The notes under the pieces are model-generated. The model did no database searches, was not told the origin of the DNA, and saw only the letters and a list, made by a program, of their open reading frames with translations. A stretch of 64,000 nucleotides of DNA from Buxus sempervirens (taxonomy: Eukaryota > Streptophyta > Magnoliopsida > Buxales > Buxaceae). A program made the translations under genes and the position numbers. Below, in pieces: positions 1 to 10,617 of this stretch (the first letter of the stretch is position 1; every line of letters starts with the position of its first letter). The stretch covers positions 48,565,220 to 48,629,219 of the forward strand of contig OX387186.1 of the NCBI GenBank assembly GCA_947561395.2, read 5' to 3'.

Positions 1-47
1 TACCCTCCCACCTCAAATCGACCCATTTTCTCTTGCAAGCGAAGCCA

Positions 48-118
48 TGACGTCAATTACGTTTTGTTGGGGCCCCAGCTCCAAGGAGATAAAGAACGAG
101 CTGGTGCCTGGTGTATAA
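48..118 (+). promoter_or_regulatory. Putative promoter of the first UGT gene
   Basis: A perfect palindromic TGACGTCA (48-55), the classic ACGT-core site of plant bZIP/TGA factors, lies about 60 bp upstream of a TATA-like TATAA (114-118). The coding start is at 172, which would leave a short 5' leader. bZIP/TGA control is common for stress-induced glycosyltransferases, but here it is inferred only from the motif. The window starts 171 bp before the gene, so most of the promoter is not visible. Confidence 0.35.
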
Positions 119-171
119 CCAACTAACCAAGAAAGAAGACGACGTCAACCAACAAAAGTCCAGAGACAGAG

Positions 172-1602
172 ATGAAGAAAGCTGAGCTCGTGTTCATTCC
201 ATCGCCGGGCGTTGGCCACCTCGTATCGGCGATCGAGCTAGCGAAGCGTCTCACCCGTCGAGATGACCGGCTCTCCGTCACCGTACTCGTCATGAAGCTC
301 CCTGCCGAATCGCTCACTGCTTACATGGAATCACTCACCGCATCCGTCACCGGAATCCGGTTCGTCGAACTCCCTCAGGTAGACCCACCTCCCTTGGAGC
401 TGCTCAACGCGGGCGCCCCAGAAAGCTACATATCCGTATTCATCGAAAATCACAAATCCCATGTAAGGGAAACCGTCGTCAATCTCTTAGCTTCCGAGTC
501 TACCCCACCTCGGCTCGCCGGGTTCGTCATCGATCTGTTCTGCACGACCATGATCGATGTGGGCAACGAATTGGGTGTCCCGTCCTATCTCTTCTTCACG
601 TCCAGTGCTGCCTTTCTTGGTTTGATGCTCCACCTTCCAATCCTCGACACCCAGATCACCACCGAGTTTAGCGACTCCGATTCCGACCTGGTTTTTCCGA
701 CTTTTGTCAACCCGGTTTCTCCACGCCTGTTGCCTTCACCAGTGCTAAACAAGAAAGATGATTCGTACCGTTGGTTTCTCTATCACGGCAGAAGGTTCAG
801 GGAGACGAAGGGCATTATCGTAAATACTTTCCCTCACCTCGAAACACATGCCACTAGCTCATTGGCCAACGATCATCAGACCCCGCGTCTCTTTCCGGTC
901 GGACCGTTGATTGACCTGAAGGGTCGGACCGAAGCAGGATCCAAAGCAGAGCACATTGACAGAATCATGAAATGGCTGGACCATCAACCTCCGTCATCGG
1001 TGGTTTTCCTGTGCTTTGGGAGTATGGGATTCTTTGGTGAACCCCAAGTGAAAGAGATTGCAATTGGGCTCGAGCGAAGTGGGTTCCGGTTCTTGTGGTC
1101 CCTGCGCCAACCGGGCAAGACCATGCTAGCCCTGCCGACCGCGTACACGAACCCGGACGAAGTCTTGCCCGAAGGGTTCTTGGAACGGACGGACGGACGG
1201 GGGCTGGTGTGCGGGTGGGTCCCACAGGTGGAAGTCCTGGCCCACAACGCGATCGCAGGGTTCGTGTCTCATTGTGGATGGAACTCGATTTTGGAGAGCT
1301 TGTGGTTCGGGGTGCCGGTTGTGACGTGGCCACTGTTTGCGGAGCAGCAGATCAATGCCTTCGAGTTGGCGAGAGAGTTGAGGTTGGCGGTGGAGATGAG
1401 ACTGGATTACAGGCTGATGAGTGGTGATTTGGTGGTGGCGGAGGAGGTGGAGAGAGGAGTGAGGAGGTTGATGGAGGCTGAGAGTGAGGTGAGAAGGAAG
1501 GTGGAGGAGATGAAGGAGAAGGGCAGGAAGGCTGTGATTGACGGTGGATCTTCATATGAAACACTGGGACTGTTGATTGAGGATCTAATGGACAAAAATT
1601 GA
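172..1602 (+). CDS. UDP-glycosyltransferase, UGT71-like (476 aa)
   Basis: Intronless family-1 plant glycosyltransferase, expected to move a sugar (usually glucose from UDP-glucose) onto a small phenolic, flavonoid or terpenoid acceptor in the cytosol. The N-terminus (MKKAELVFIPSPGVGHLVS) is typical of group E/UGT71 enzymes. The catalytic dyad is visible: His16 in PGVGHL and Asp121 in GFVIDLFCT. The 44-residue PSPG sugar-donor box runs from Trp349 to Gln392, with HCGWNS, the conserved Glu and a final Gln; a terminal Gln usually goes with UDP-glucose. The length is normal for the family, there is no signal peptide or membrane segment, and no lesion is seen. A close paralogue lies at 9193-10617 on the other strand, tail to tail. 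The acceptor cannot be read from sequence; the UGT71 placement is by recognition, without a phylogeny. Confidence 0.93.
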   Translation: MKKAELVFIPSPGVGHLVSAIELAKRLTRRDDRLSVTVLVMKLPAESLTAYMESLTASVTGIRFVELPQVDPPPLELLNAGAPESYISVFIENHKSHVRETVVNLLASESTPPRLAGFVIDLFCTTMIDVGNELGVPSYLFFTSSAAFLGLMLHLPILDTQITTEFSDSDSDLVFPTFVNPVSPRLLPSPVLNKKDDSYRWFLYHGRRFRETKGIIVNTFPHLETHATSSLANDHQTPRLFPVGPLIDLKGRTEAGSKAEHIDRIMKWLDHQPPSSVVFLCFGSMGFFGEPQVKEIAIGLERSGFRFLWSLRQPGKTMLALPTAYTNPDEVLPEGFLERTDGRGLVCGWVPQVEVLAHNAIAGFVSHCGWNSILESLWFGVPVVTWPLFAEQQINAFELARELRLAVEMRLDYRLMSGDLVVAEEVERGVRRLMEAESEVRRKVEEMKEKGRKAVIDGGSSYETLGLLIEDLMDKN

Positions 1603-1628
1603 TAAGCTTAGACAGGATGATTTTCCAA

Positions 1629-1634
1629 AATAAA
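1629..1634 (+). terminator. Likely polyadenylation signal of the first UGT gene
   Basis: AATAAA lies 27 bp after the stop codon, followed by T/GT-rich sequence (1640-1680). The position suits a plant near-upstream element. Plant poly(A) signals are loose, so this is only suggestive. Confidence 0.4.
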
Positions 1635-3104
1635 AGTACTTGCATGCTTTGTGTTTGTGTTGGCAATCAAATCATTTTATTGTGAAATTGAAATGGTTAT
1701 TAACTGCTTCCTCTCTTTCGACCTTTTGAAGAAATGATTGAATCTCAAATCATATACTAGGTGATTGATGGGTTACGAGGTTATTCGTTTGCTGCGGAAA
1801 TGACTAATCTTTCAAACCAAAATATATTATTTCTTGAAACGATAGTGTTTTGGAAAATATAGCGACAGAGAGGGATAAAATACAGTGAGAGAGAACCTCT
1901 TGTAGAAAAAACCTATTGCAGAGGATCATAAGGAAGGATTCTTACTGATGTGGACCAATCAGGTTGCTTCAGGTTGTTGATTCTTCTGAGTGGTTTATTT
2001 TGTCTTAGATTTCCGACCAAGGTATGACGTGGCTAATCCTATTTATTCATACTAGTTATCATGTGGAGATTCAAAGTCAGCAATAGAAGCACTGTTTTAA
2101 AACCAGCGAGTAACTTGGAATACACAGCCAGAGTTACTCGGATACAGCGTTTTCAGTTTCGGCGCGCGTTTTTAGTTTCGGCGGCACGCCGCGGTGTGCC
2201 GCCGAAAAATCTTTTTTTTTCAATTGTCGAAACGAATCGACACAAAAAATCGGTTTTAAAAAAATCGATCGATTTTTTCGGCATGCCAGCGAAAAATTGG
2301 CGGCATGCCGAGCGAAACGGAGTGGAACTCACAAAAAATTGATTTTTTACAATAAAGAGGAAAAATTTTTGATTTTTTTAAATTTTATCAGCGATTTTTT
2401 GACCGCGTGCCGCCGAAAAATCGACAGAATCAAAGAAATTCAAAAATCGTCCTAAAAATTAGGGTGAGTTTGACCAGAACTTCACCAGTTTATCCGGACG
2501 ATTTACTTGAAAAACTCATCCGAGTTTTTTGGAAAATCGTCCGAGTAACAAGCTTGTAATACTTGCCTAATAAATGGTTGACTTAAAAAAGGCTCTTCCT
2601 AAAGAAATCATAAATTGTAGATACTCTTTTGGATGTCAATAATATAGAATTTTCCTATAATAATGGAACCTTTTATTTAAAAGTTATGGGAGATTTCTTT
2701 TTTAATGTAATCTTCAAATCTAAAAACTATTTTTGGATAAGAAGAAACAAAGATAGCGTATATAGAACAAAAGATCTCTTGGTTTTTTAGAGATTATGGA
2801 GAATAAGAACTCCTCAAATCTAAAACTATCTTAGAATAAATTATCAAATCTAAATCTCAACTTATAATATATTAATTTTTAGTTTTATATTTTTATTTCT
2901 TTTTTAGGTTTATAAACTATATTTTTGTTCGTAAATTAATATAAAAATCAATTCATTTTCGTATATTTTTCTTGAAAATTTTCATATATTAAAAACATTT
3001 TTTATTATTTTCTTACTTAAAATATTAATAATAATTTTGTAATGACAAGCTAGTAGCTAGGTCCGAGTCACCAAAGTTGCAAGGATAGGTAGAGTTCCGA
3101 GTTC
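1635..3104. other. AT-rich intergenic stretch
   Basis: No coding sequence is recognised. The stretch is very AT-rich except for the GC-rich hairpin segment at about 2105-2552. Short open frames here are chance products. Confidence 0.5.
2105..2552. repeat. Unclassified repeat with GC-rich hairpins
   Basis: The segment opens and closes with related words (GAGTTACTCGG near 2132, CCGAGTAAC near 2540) and holds two perfect hairpins. One has 12-bp arms TTTCGGCGGCAC / GTGCCGCCGAAA at 2176-2207. The other has 10-bp arms TCGGCATGCC / GGCATGCCGA at 2278-2311. A third related word, GTGCCGCCGAAA, recurs near 2406. It looks like a non-autonomous repeat, but no target duplication or clean terminal repeat was found, so the family is unknown. 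Confidence 0.35.
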
Positions 3105-3217
3105 TTAACACTAAATGGAAGTGTATTGAGAACATGAGCTCCAGCTTTTCAACACCATCAATCTTATTGGGGGATTTTAATGCCATGTTATCTCAAATAG
3201 AAAAGATAGGAGGAGCT

Positions 3218-3550
3218 AGTGGCGGAACCACGTTATGGTTAGGGCTAACTTTTTTTTTAATTAAAAATGTATATATTTTATATATTTTTTAATTAAAATT
3301 TATGTTTTGCCCCCCCTAAAATTTCTGATTTGCCCCCCAACCCATTGAAATTTTTATATTTCATGAGAACCCCTTCTAAAATTTCTGATTTGGTCCTCCC
3401 AACTCATTGAAATTTCTATATTTCATGATAACCCCCTCTAAAATTTCTGATTTGCCTCCCCCCAACACATTGAAATTTTTATATTTCATGAGAAGTGTTA
3501 ATTGAAAATTTTTTTTGCCCCCCTAGATTTGGAGTCCTGATTCCACCACT
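3218..3550. mobile_element. 333-bp MULE-like MITE with 10-bp target duplication
   Basis: Flanked by a perfect 10-bp duplication AGGAGGAGCT (3208-3217 and 3551-3560); removing it restores the LINE endonuclease reading. The ends are inverted and imperfect: it starts AGTGGCGGAACCA and ends with the complement of AGTGGTGGAATCA. A 10-bp duplication suggests the Mutator superfamily. The interior is mostly a roughly 70-bp tandem unit (about 3309-3495) with the words TAAAATTTCTGATTTG and ATTTCATGA. No coding capacity. Confidence 0.8.
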
Positions 3551-5309
3551 AGGAGGAGCTTCATTATCGCATCAACAAGTGGAAAACTTCAATGCTCTGA
3601 TCCAAGGTTGTAATCTTAGTGAATTATGTGTCAAAGGTCCACAATTTACATGGAATAATGGACAGCAGGGCCTTAATTGAATCTCGGAAAAATCGATAAA
3701 AGATTTGCTTCTATAGATTTTTTCAATTTTTTCCTTGCACAGTCAATGAGAAATCGATAAAGAAGCTAGAAGGTTTTTCTGGTACCAACCAAACAAAGAG
3801 AAGTCCATGCATACTCTGTGTTGGGAGAAGATGTGTATGCGATGGCGATTTAAATATCAGGAATAACAACAAATTTAACAAGGCAATGTTTGCTAAGGTT
3901 GCTTGGACGTAGGCCACTGAGGAGCAGAAAATATGGTCCAAATTAATGAAAGCCAATTACTTTGCTAATACTGATTTTTTCAGAGCCCAAAGCAAAAGCT
4001 CATCTTCATGGCTCTGGAAACAAATATGCAACAGCAAGGCCATGATAAATTTGGGCAAAAAATGGCGTATTGCCAATGGAGAACAAATTGATATAGATGA
4101 CATGGCATGGCTGGACCTATCTAACCAAGTAGATGTAGATTTCTCATAGCAAAACACTGGTAGAAAGGTTGCAGAGTTGATCAATCGGCAAGATAGAAGC
4201 TGAAATTTGGAGGCTATCAGAGATTTATGGCCTCAAGAGGTAGTGGATCAAATCAACATACTCCCAATCAGTAAGTATGTAGATAGAGATAAGTTAATCT
4301 GGAAAGGTGGAAAGGTACAACATCGGGAAAGTTCACTGTGTCATCTACTTATTGTATGCCTACTAATTTCAATGATAATTTAACTGGGGAGAAGAAATGG
4401 TTGAAAATTTGGAAGATTCCTTGTGCTTAGAAAATAAAGTTTTTTCTTTGGAAACACATTTAAGGAGTAACACAACTAATGAATTATTGCAAAACAGAAT
4501 TGGCATTCCGACTGATATGTGTGTTTTTTGCAACAGGGAACAAGAGACTAAACTTTCATATGTTTGTAAAACGTGACTTCACTATTGCACTTTGGTTTGG
4601 GTGCATGGGAGGCAAGCTTCCTGATGGGAACCAAATCCAATCCTGCAATGAATGGGTTTTTTATCACATAATGAACATGGATACAGGGGAAGAAAACAAG
4701 AATTATTGGCTAGTGGCTTGGGCTAACTTATGCTAGGCTGTGTTGATTACAAGGAATAAAGCTATTTTTGAAGGTATTAGTCCTAATATAGTACTAATTA
4801 ACAAAGTTTTTATTCACTTCATTGCGGATGGATACAAAGATGATCAGTTCAATGGGGAAAGGACCCAGGAATACTATCCGAGAAGAGACCTACATTGGAT
4901 GGAAGAGACCAAATGGATGTTGGGTGAAACTTAATATTGATGGTGCAGTTAAGGGCTGACCAGGTGAAACGGCTTCGGGAGCTGTGGTGAGAAATGCAGA
5001 TGCAAGATTTATGGGTGATATTGCTCATAAGATTGGATTGTCAGATGCTATTCCTGCAGAAGCGTTTGCTGTGGTGGAAGGGCTTAAGCTTGCCTTAGCG
5101 TTGAATTGTAATCACCTGATTATCAAGAGTGATTCAAAGATTATCGTGGAGTGCCTGACCAATTCTTGTGCCCCTCCCTGGAGAACTGATTACCTCATTG
5201 AAGAAGCCAAGCATCTCTATGGGCTTTTTATATCTGTTAAGATTCAAAAAATCTTCAAAGAATTAAATGTTGTAGCGGATCAACTGGCCAATTCGCTCTG
5301 GACAATTTT

Positions 5310-5640
5310 CCTTATTTTTGGTTAAATGATGCTCCTGTTCAACTAAGGTGTTTTGTTTTAGATGACTGGTTTGGGCACACCCAACCCCGACTAGTTTTTT
5401 TTTTTTTTTTTGGGTAAAACCCAACCCCGACTAGTTCCTAGATAATTATTTTTGTAATCTCATTAATAAATTAGAAGTTTTACATCAAAAAAAAAAAAAA
5501 AAGGAAAAAGATAAAATCGACTACTAAGACTGTTTATACCAATCGACGACGGTTAGACAGGAAGATTCCACGTGTCTTAGAAGGAACAACACGGAAGATT
5601 AAGTGTGATGCTGAGATACATGGTTTGCAAGTGGAGGTCA
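5310..5640 (+). repeat. LINE tail plus flank duplicated at 15765-16043
   Basis: This block, holding the LINE 3' end, its poly(A) and about 120 bp of following DNA, recurs in direct orientation at 15765-16043. Because the match runs past the poly(A) into the flank, it is not two independent LINE insertions. Either a segmental duplication occurred or the shared unit is a larger repeat with an internal A-tract. Confidence 0.7.
5395..5418 (-). mobile_element. 24-bp micro-retroinsertion with 16-bp target duplication
   Basis: A run of 17 T followed by GGGTAAA is flanked by perfect 16-bp copies of ACCCAACCCCGACTAG (5379-5394, 5419-5434). The related copy at 15765-16043 lacks the insert, so this is an empty-versus-filled comparison. 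On the minus strand it reads TTTACCC plus poly(A), as expected of an extremely 5'-truncated LINE or SINE tail. Confidence 0.75.
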
Positions 5641-5878
5641 TCGCGTCAAATCCGCCTGCATTCAGGGTTAGTCTTCAGAAGTAAGGACTAAAACCAATTT
5701 CACCTATAAGATTCATTGCATTTTCGTGGTGCTGTGGTGACGGTCCATTCACCCCGACTAAGGCGGGGATATGTGGTAGCTATGGCTCAATCCGAACATT
5801 CCGCAGTGAAGAGAAAGCCACTATGGTCACACCCAGGGGGTTGGCCACGTTGGTAGCCCCTTCCTCCCTTTTTGCCAC

Positions 5879-5920
<42 letters not shown>

Positions 5921-7250
5921 ACACACACACACACATAGCTGACAAATTAATGAAAGCATATAGGACAAAAAGGGAAAATATTTCATACTTCCGAGATGAT
6001 CTATATGGTAGGATCCAAGGATAGGGATGCAACTCGGTCTAGTTTGGCTTGGGTTGACATCAATCTAGAACCAAACTTAATATTATGGCCATCAAAAATT
6101 GAACTGAATGGAATTGGGAACGGATCACACCAACCCAAAAACCAAATCTAACATATTTACATATTCAATTTCGGTTTGGTTCAATTTGGCGAAAAGTATT
6201 TCTAAGTAAGGTTTTGATTCAGTTTGGTTTAATAAGGACATTAGCCCATAACCAAACCAAACTAGTTCAAAATTCCAATTAAAAATTTTAAAACCAAAAC
6301 CAAACCATATGATTTAGAACCCAAACCAAGCTGACGTAAGTGTGCGCACCCCTTGCAAGTCACACCATGGCACGTGGGCCTGGTTTTGGGAGTCCTCACC
6401 ACCTATTGGGTTCAGGTGTAAGTGCTCACCCAATATAAAAAATAATGGTCTAGTCCAGCTATTTGAGCAAGTGACCCAGTTATGACTTGAAAAAGTCCGT
6501 AAACACCTCAGGTCATCCCACCAAGTGATGGGTTCCATGTGATTTGGTTGGACCGGTTTATTGGGTTTCAATTTTAGTTTGGATTAGGCCCATCGGAAGG
6601 CTTATATCGTGGATTGATTCCCCCTCATTTTTTATTTCCTTGAGCCATCAGGGGTTTAGGCCTTTAGGTAAACCCAAGGTGCCTTTCATGTAGTCGAGTT
6701 GGTTTTCACGTAACCGGGTTGGATTGGGTCCACCCGGTTAATCTATGCACATCCACATACATCATGTCCACTATCAAAATTGTACAAAGGAAATGAAGGG
6801 GATTGGGGATTTACAACAAATTCAAAAATAGAAGTAAAATCTCCTCTCATATGCTCATCCGGCGATTGATACGCATCAATTCATCCAACCCTCTTGAAAT
6901 TAAGTGTATTTCAGGGACATGATAACTTAACCACCAAGGCTCATCCAAGGAAGAAATGGGAGACCGAAAGAATATCCAAGAAAATGCCCAAAAAAATAAT
7001 AATAATAAAATAAATTAAAATAAGAGATTAAAACTCAAGCTCATACCTAATACACGAAGGCATCTAATGAATTGAATTAATCATGGAAAGCCTAAACAAC
7101 CCAACGAAATTAAACATGTGACAAAATAAAAATAAAATCCTAAGCAATAATTTCTGAAAACAAATCTAAGCATGAGCTTAAACAAAATATCAGAACACAA
7201 GTGCCTATAGTAACCAAACAAAAAGAAGCAAAGAATAAAATAAAACACAA
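5641..7250. other. Intergenic stretch, repeat remnants
   Basis: No gene recognised. It contains a GA/CA microsatellite (5884-5935) and a pyrimidine/purine-biased segment rich in AACCAAAC and GGTTTGGTT words (about 6040-6320), which looks like an old repeat. Open frames here lack recognisable domains. Confidence 0.45.
5884..5935. repeat. Compound microsatellite (GA)n(CA)n
   Basis: About 34 bp of GA repeats passes directly into about 18 bp of AC repeats. Its protein translations (Ser-Leu or Val-Cys runs) are artefacts. Confidence 0.95.
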
Positions 7251-7258
7251 TACAAAAG

Positions 7259-8027
7259 CATGGTTTTCTAGACCGGGATCAAGGACTGAACCGGTCAAGC
7301 CAGATCCCGGTACAAACTATACCGAACCAGCTGGTCCAAAATGGTACCATCCAGTCCATAACGGTACCGGCCAGTCCATAGCCGATCTTGTTTGGTTTAG
7401 TTTTAAAAATTCTGAAAATTTAAAAAATGACAAAATTCTATAAAAAAATGAAAATTCATTTATAAATGTTATAAATTATAGATGATTGATATAAGACATA
7501 ATAAAGTTGAAAATCAATGTTAAAATGTTAAATTATAACATAAAATTTGATGTGTTATAATTATAACAAATAGTATGTTTTTTTTTATAATTTGACATTA
7601 TAGCATATCATATTATATGTTATAATATAATAATATAATTTGACATATAATTTAACATTATAAGTTGTTTTAAATATAATTTGACATATATCAAATTATA
7701 TGTTATATTTTACTTTTTGTGATAATATAAATTGACAAATAATGATATATTATAATATAAAGATATATTTGATTTATAACATATAATATCAACTTCATTA
7801 TATTTATATCAATCATCTATAATTTTTAACAATTATAAATGAAATTTTCATTTTTTTTTAGATTTTATTGTTATTTTTTAAAGTTTCCAGAATTTTTTCG
7901 GACTGGGCTGGTTATGGGCCAAACTGGACAGGCTATGGACCGGCCAGTACCGCTTTGGAGCGGACCGGTACTGGCCGATCCAAAGTGATCCTTTTGAATC
8001 GGATGATCCCGGACCGGAATAACCATG
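7259..8027. mobile_element. 769-bp foldback, hAT-like MITE with 8-bp target duplication
   Basis: Perfect 8-bp flanking duplications TACAAAAG (7251-7258, 8028-8035) bound an element whose ends are inverted: it starts CATGGTTTTCTAGACCGGGA and ends with the complement of CATGGTTATTCCGGTCCGGG. The inverted similarity continues inward for over 200 bp per arm; for example, TATAGATGATTGATATA near 7478 mirrors TATCAATCATCTATA near 7808. The middle is almost pure AT. An 8-bp duplication fits the hAT superfamily. No transposase is encoded. Confidence 0.8.
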
Positions 8028-8035
8028 TACAAAAG

Positions 8036-9170
8036 TAAATGAGACCACGTCATTGCTGGCCAACTAAAACTAGGTTTTCTTTTTTCCCTCCCCCCTCTCT
8101 TTTTTAGTTGGAATCATTCAGAAAAGGTGTTATTGGACACATAAAAACATGTTGCAAAAGATTGCTCAAGAAACACAGGAAACAAAGAACATTTAGAAAG
8201 TTCATCCTGCAATGAATAATTAATCAGTAAGGCTCATGGATTAAAAATCCCAAGTTTAAAAGCATTGTGGGTTTGCAAGTTGAGCTTGACCTATCCAGAC
8301 GGCATGTCTGATGATAAACCACTAACATTTAGAAAGCATGTTTTTCTCTTTTTAACAAGATGCAAAACCGACCTAAAGCAATCCAAGGAGTATCAGGGGA
8401 ATCAAGCAATGACTATATGCCACCCAAAGAAGTAAGAAACAATAAAGAGACATAAAAAGCTTGCAAATGGATGATCATATAACAATCGAATGATGCACTT
8501 AATTTTATTTTTAAACAGCGACCAATGAAAATAAACTCAAGAACTAGTCAATACATCAAACAAAATGCTACAGGAAAACGAAAACAACATAAAAACATAC
8601 CAGGAATCAAGACTTGTTCTTGATGTTTGGAGCTCCTTGATCAAATCTCTCCTTGAAGCCAAAACAAGGGTCTGTTCAAACAGCTGCGCTTGGAAAAAAC
8701 AACCATAGCTTTTGGTCTTTGATGAAACTTAACATATATAGAAAAAAAAGTTTTCATCTATTATGTTTTGTATTTTTTGACATAAAAAAAATTTTTGAAA
8801 CACCAAAAGAATTTGAGTCCATGATGCATACAAAAACGATTTGTAGATTTGTGATGAAATTTTGTTAATATCCTAAAAATTTGTACACGAGGAATGAGAA
8901 GCATTGTTCCTTTTAAGTCACACCCGTATATATAGAGTTCAAATATTAAAAACAGAGAATTTTTACCAAATGAAAAACAATTACAGCATACATACAAACA
9001 AGTTAGTATAAAGGATTAATCTTGTTCAATATACAGATTCATTCTCTACACATTAAATAGAGGAATACAATTTAAGTAGATTTAAGAGGCTGAATAACAT
9101 ATTTTTAAGACAAAGCATATATACCTTCTCAACAGGATGGTTTAATTTTCTCGGATCAAGTGGTTCATGT
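8036..9170. other. Intergenic stretch downstream of the second UGT gene
   Basis: AT-rich DNA with no recognised gene, repeat boundary or RNA. It would contain the 3' flank of the minus-strand UGT gene. Confidence 0.4.
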
Positions 9171-9192
9171 TTGTGTTTTTGTTTGGATTTCA

Positions 9193-10617
9193 TCAATTTT
9201 TGTCCATCAGATCCTCAACCAACAGTCCCAGTGTTTTAAATAAAGATCCACCGTCAATCACAGCCTTCCTGCTCTTCTCTCTCATCTCCTCCACCTTCTT
9301 TCTCACCTCACTCCCACCCTCCATCAACCTCCTCACTCCTCTCTCCACCTCCTCCGCCACCACCAAATCACCACTCATCAGCCTGTAATCCAGTCTCATC
9401 TCCGTCGCCAACTTCAACTCCCTCACCAGCTCGAAGGCATTGATCTGCTGCTCCGCATACAAAGGCCACGTCGCAACCGGCACCCCGAACCACAAGCTCT
9501 CCAAAATCGAGTTCCATCCACAATGCGACACAAACCCTCCGATCGCCTGGTGGGCCAGCACTTCTGTCTGTGGGACCCATCCACGCACCAGCCCCCTTCC
9601 CTCCGTCCGTTCCAAGAACCCATCAGGCAAGACTTCACCCGGGTTCGTGTACGCCGTCGGCATGGCATGCATGGTCTTGGCCGGTTCACGCAGCGACCAC
9701 AAGAACCGGAACCCACTTCGCTCGAGCCCAATTGCAAGCTCTTTCACCTGGGGTGCACCAAAGCATCCCATGCTCCCAAAGCACAGGAAAACCACCGATG
9801 ACGGAGGTTGATGGTCCAGCCATTTTATAATATGATCCGCGTTGGACTTGGACCCCGCGTCGGTCCGACCCTTCAGGTCGATCAACGGTCCGATCGGAAA
9901 GAGACGCGGGGTCTGATGAACGCCGGCCAATGAGCTAATGGCATGTGGTTCGAGATCAGGGAAAGTATTTACGATAATGCCCTTCGTTTCCCTGAATCTT
10001 CTGCCGTGATAGAGATACCAAAAATACGAATCGTCTTTCTTGTTCAGTACTGCTGTAGGCAACAAGCGTGGGGAAACCGGGTTGCCAAAAGTCGGGAAAA
10101 CCAGGTCGGAATCGGAGTCGCAGAACTCGGTGGTGATCTGGGTATCGAGGATAGGAAGGTGGAGCATAAGACCAAGAAAGGCAGCACCGGATGGGAAGAA
10201 GAGATAGGATGGGACGCCCAAATCGTTGCCCACATCGATCATGGTGGTGCAGCAGAGGTCGACGACAAACCCGGCGAGCCGAGCTGGGGTAGACTCGGAA
10301 GCGAAGAGATTGATGACGGTGTCCTTCACATGGGGTTTGTAACTTTCGATGAACACAGAAATGTAGCTTTCTGGGGACTTGAGCAGCTCCAAGGGAGGTG
10401 GGTCTATCTGTGGGAGTTCGATGAATCGGATTCCGGTGATGGATGTGGCCAGTGAGTTCATGCAAGCGGTGAGAGATTCGGCTGGGGGAAGCCTCATGAC
10501 GAGGACGGTGACGGAGATCCGGTCATCATGCTGAGTGAGACGCTTGGCTAGCTCGAGCACAGACACCAGGTGGCCAACGGCCGGTGTTGGAATGAAGACG
10601 AGCTCAGCTTTCTTCAT
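9193..10617 (-). CDS. UDP-glycosyltransferase, UGT71-like (474 aa)
   Basis: Close paralogue of the gene at 172-1602, sharing nearly its whole length and most residues, intronless and on the opposite strand. His16 (PAVGHLVS) and Asp120 (GFVVDLCCT) form the expected catalytic dyad. The 44-residue PSPG box runs from Trp347 to Gln390 with HCGWNS and the terminal Glu-Gln. Differences from the paralogue cluster where acceptor binding is usually decided: near residues 78-82, where a few residues are deleted; near 138-145; and around 310-325. The frame is open and normal in length, so it is probably functional. The pair is tail to tail with about 7.6 kb of transposon debris between. Acceptor specificity cannot be assigned. 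Confidence 0.92.
   Translation of the reverse strand: MKKAELVFIPTPAVGHLVSVLELAKRLTQHDDRISVTVLVMRLPPAESLTACMNSLATSITGIRFIELPQIDPPPLELLKSPESYISVFIESYKPHVKDTVINLFASESTPARLAGFVVDLCCTTMIDVGNDLGVPSYLFFPSGAAFLGLMLHLPILDTQITTEFCDSDSDLVFPTFGNPVSPRLLPTAVLNKKDDSYFWYLYHGRRFRETKGIIVNTFPDLEPHAISSLAGVHQTPRLFPIGPLIDLKGRTDAGSKSNADHIIKWLDHQPPSSVVFLCFGSMGCFGAPQVKELAIGLERSGFRFLWSLREPAKTMHAMPTAYTNPGEVLPDGFLERTEGRGLVRGWVPQTEVLAHQAIGGFVSHCGWNSILESLWFGVPVATWPLYAEQQINAFELVRELKLATEMRLDYRLMSGDLVVAEEVERGVRRLMEGGSEVRKKVEEMREKSRKAVIDGGSLFKTLGLLVEDLMDKN

Larger units (their letters stand above)
3105..5502 (+). pseudogene. Broken L1-type LINE, ORF2 remnant
   Basis: Pieces of a plant LINE ORF2 read in order on the + strand. 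An endonuclease segment has the GDFN signature (about 3170-3217, resuming at 3561-3680). It is followed by post-RT sequence (3740-4150), a zinc-finger-like reverse-transcriptase-associated region (4390-4740) and a C-terminal RNase H of the RVT_3 type (4930-5325; SDSKIIVECL). The element ends with a 3' UTR and poly(A) at 5487-5502. The catalytic RT core is missing between about 3680 and 3720, and the remainder has many stops and frameshifts, so it is dead. A 333-bp MITE (3218-3550) sits in the endonuclease region. The 5' boundary is uncertain. Confidence 0.8.

Noticed and set aside
965..1427. Open frames overlapping the first UGT gene
   Set aside because: Shadow frames of the PSPG-box region; Arg/Pro-rich with no domain.
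9368..10465. Open frames opposite or out of frame with the second UGT gene
   Set aside because: GC-rich coding DNA gives long shadow frames; none has a domain, and the UGT frame explains the sequence.
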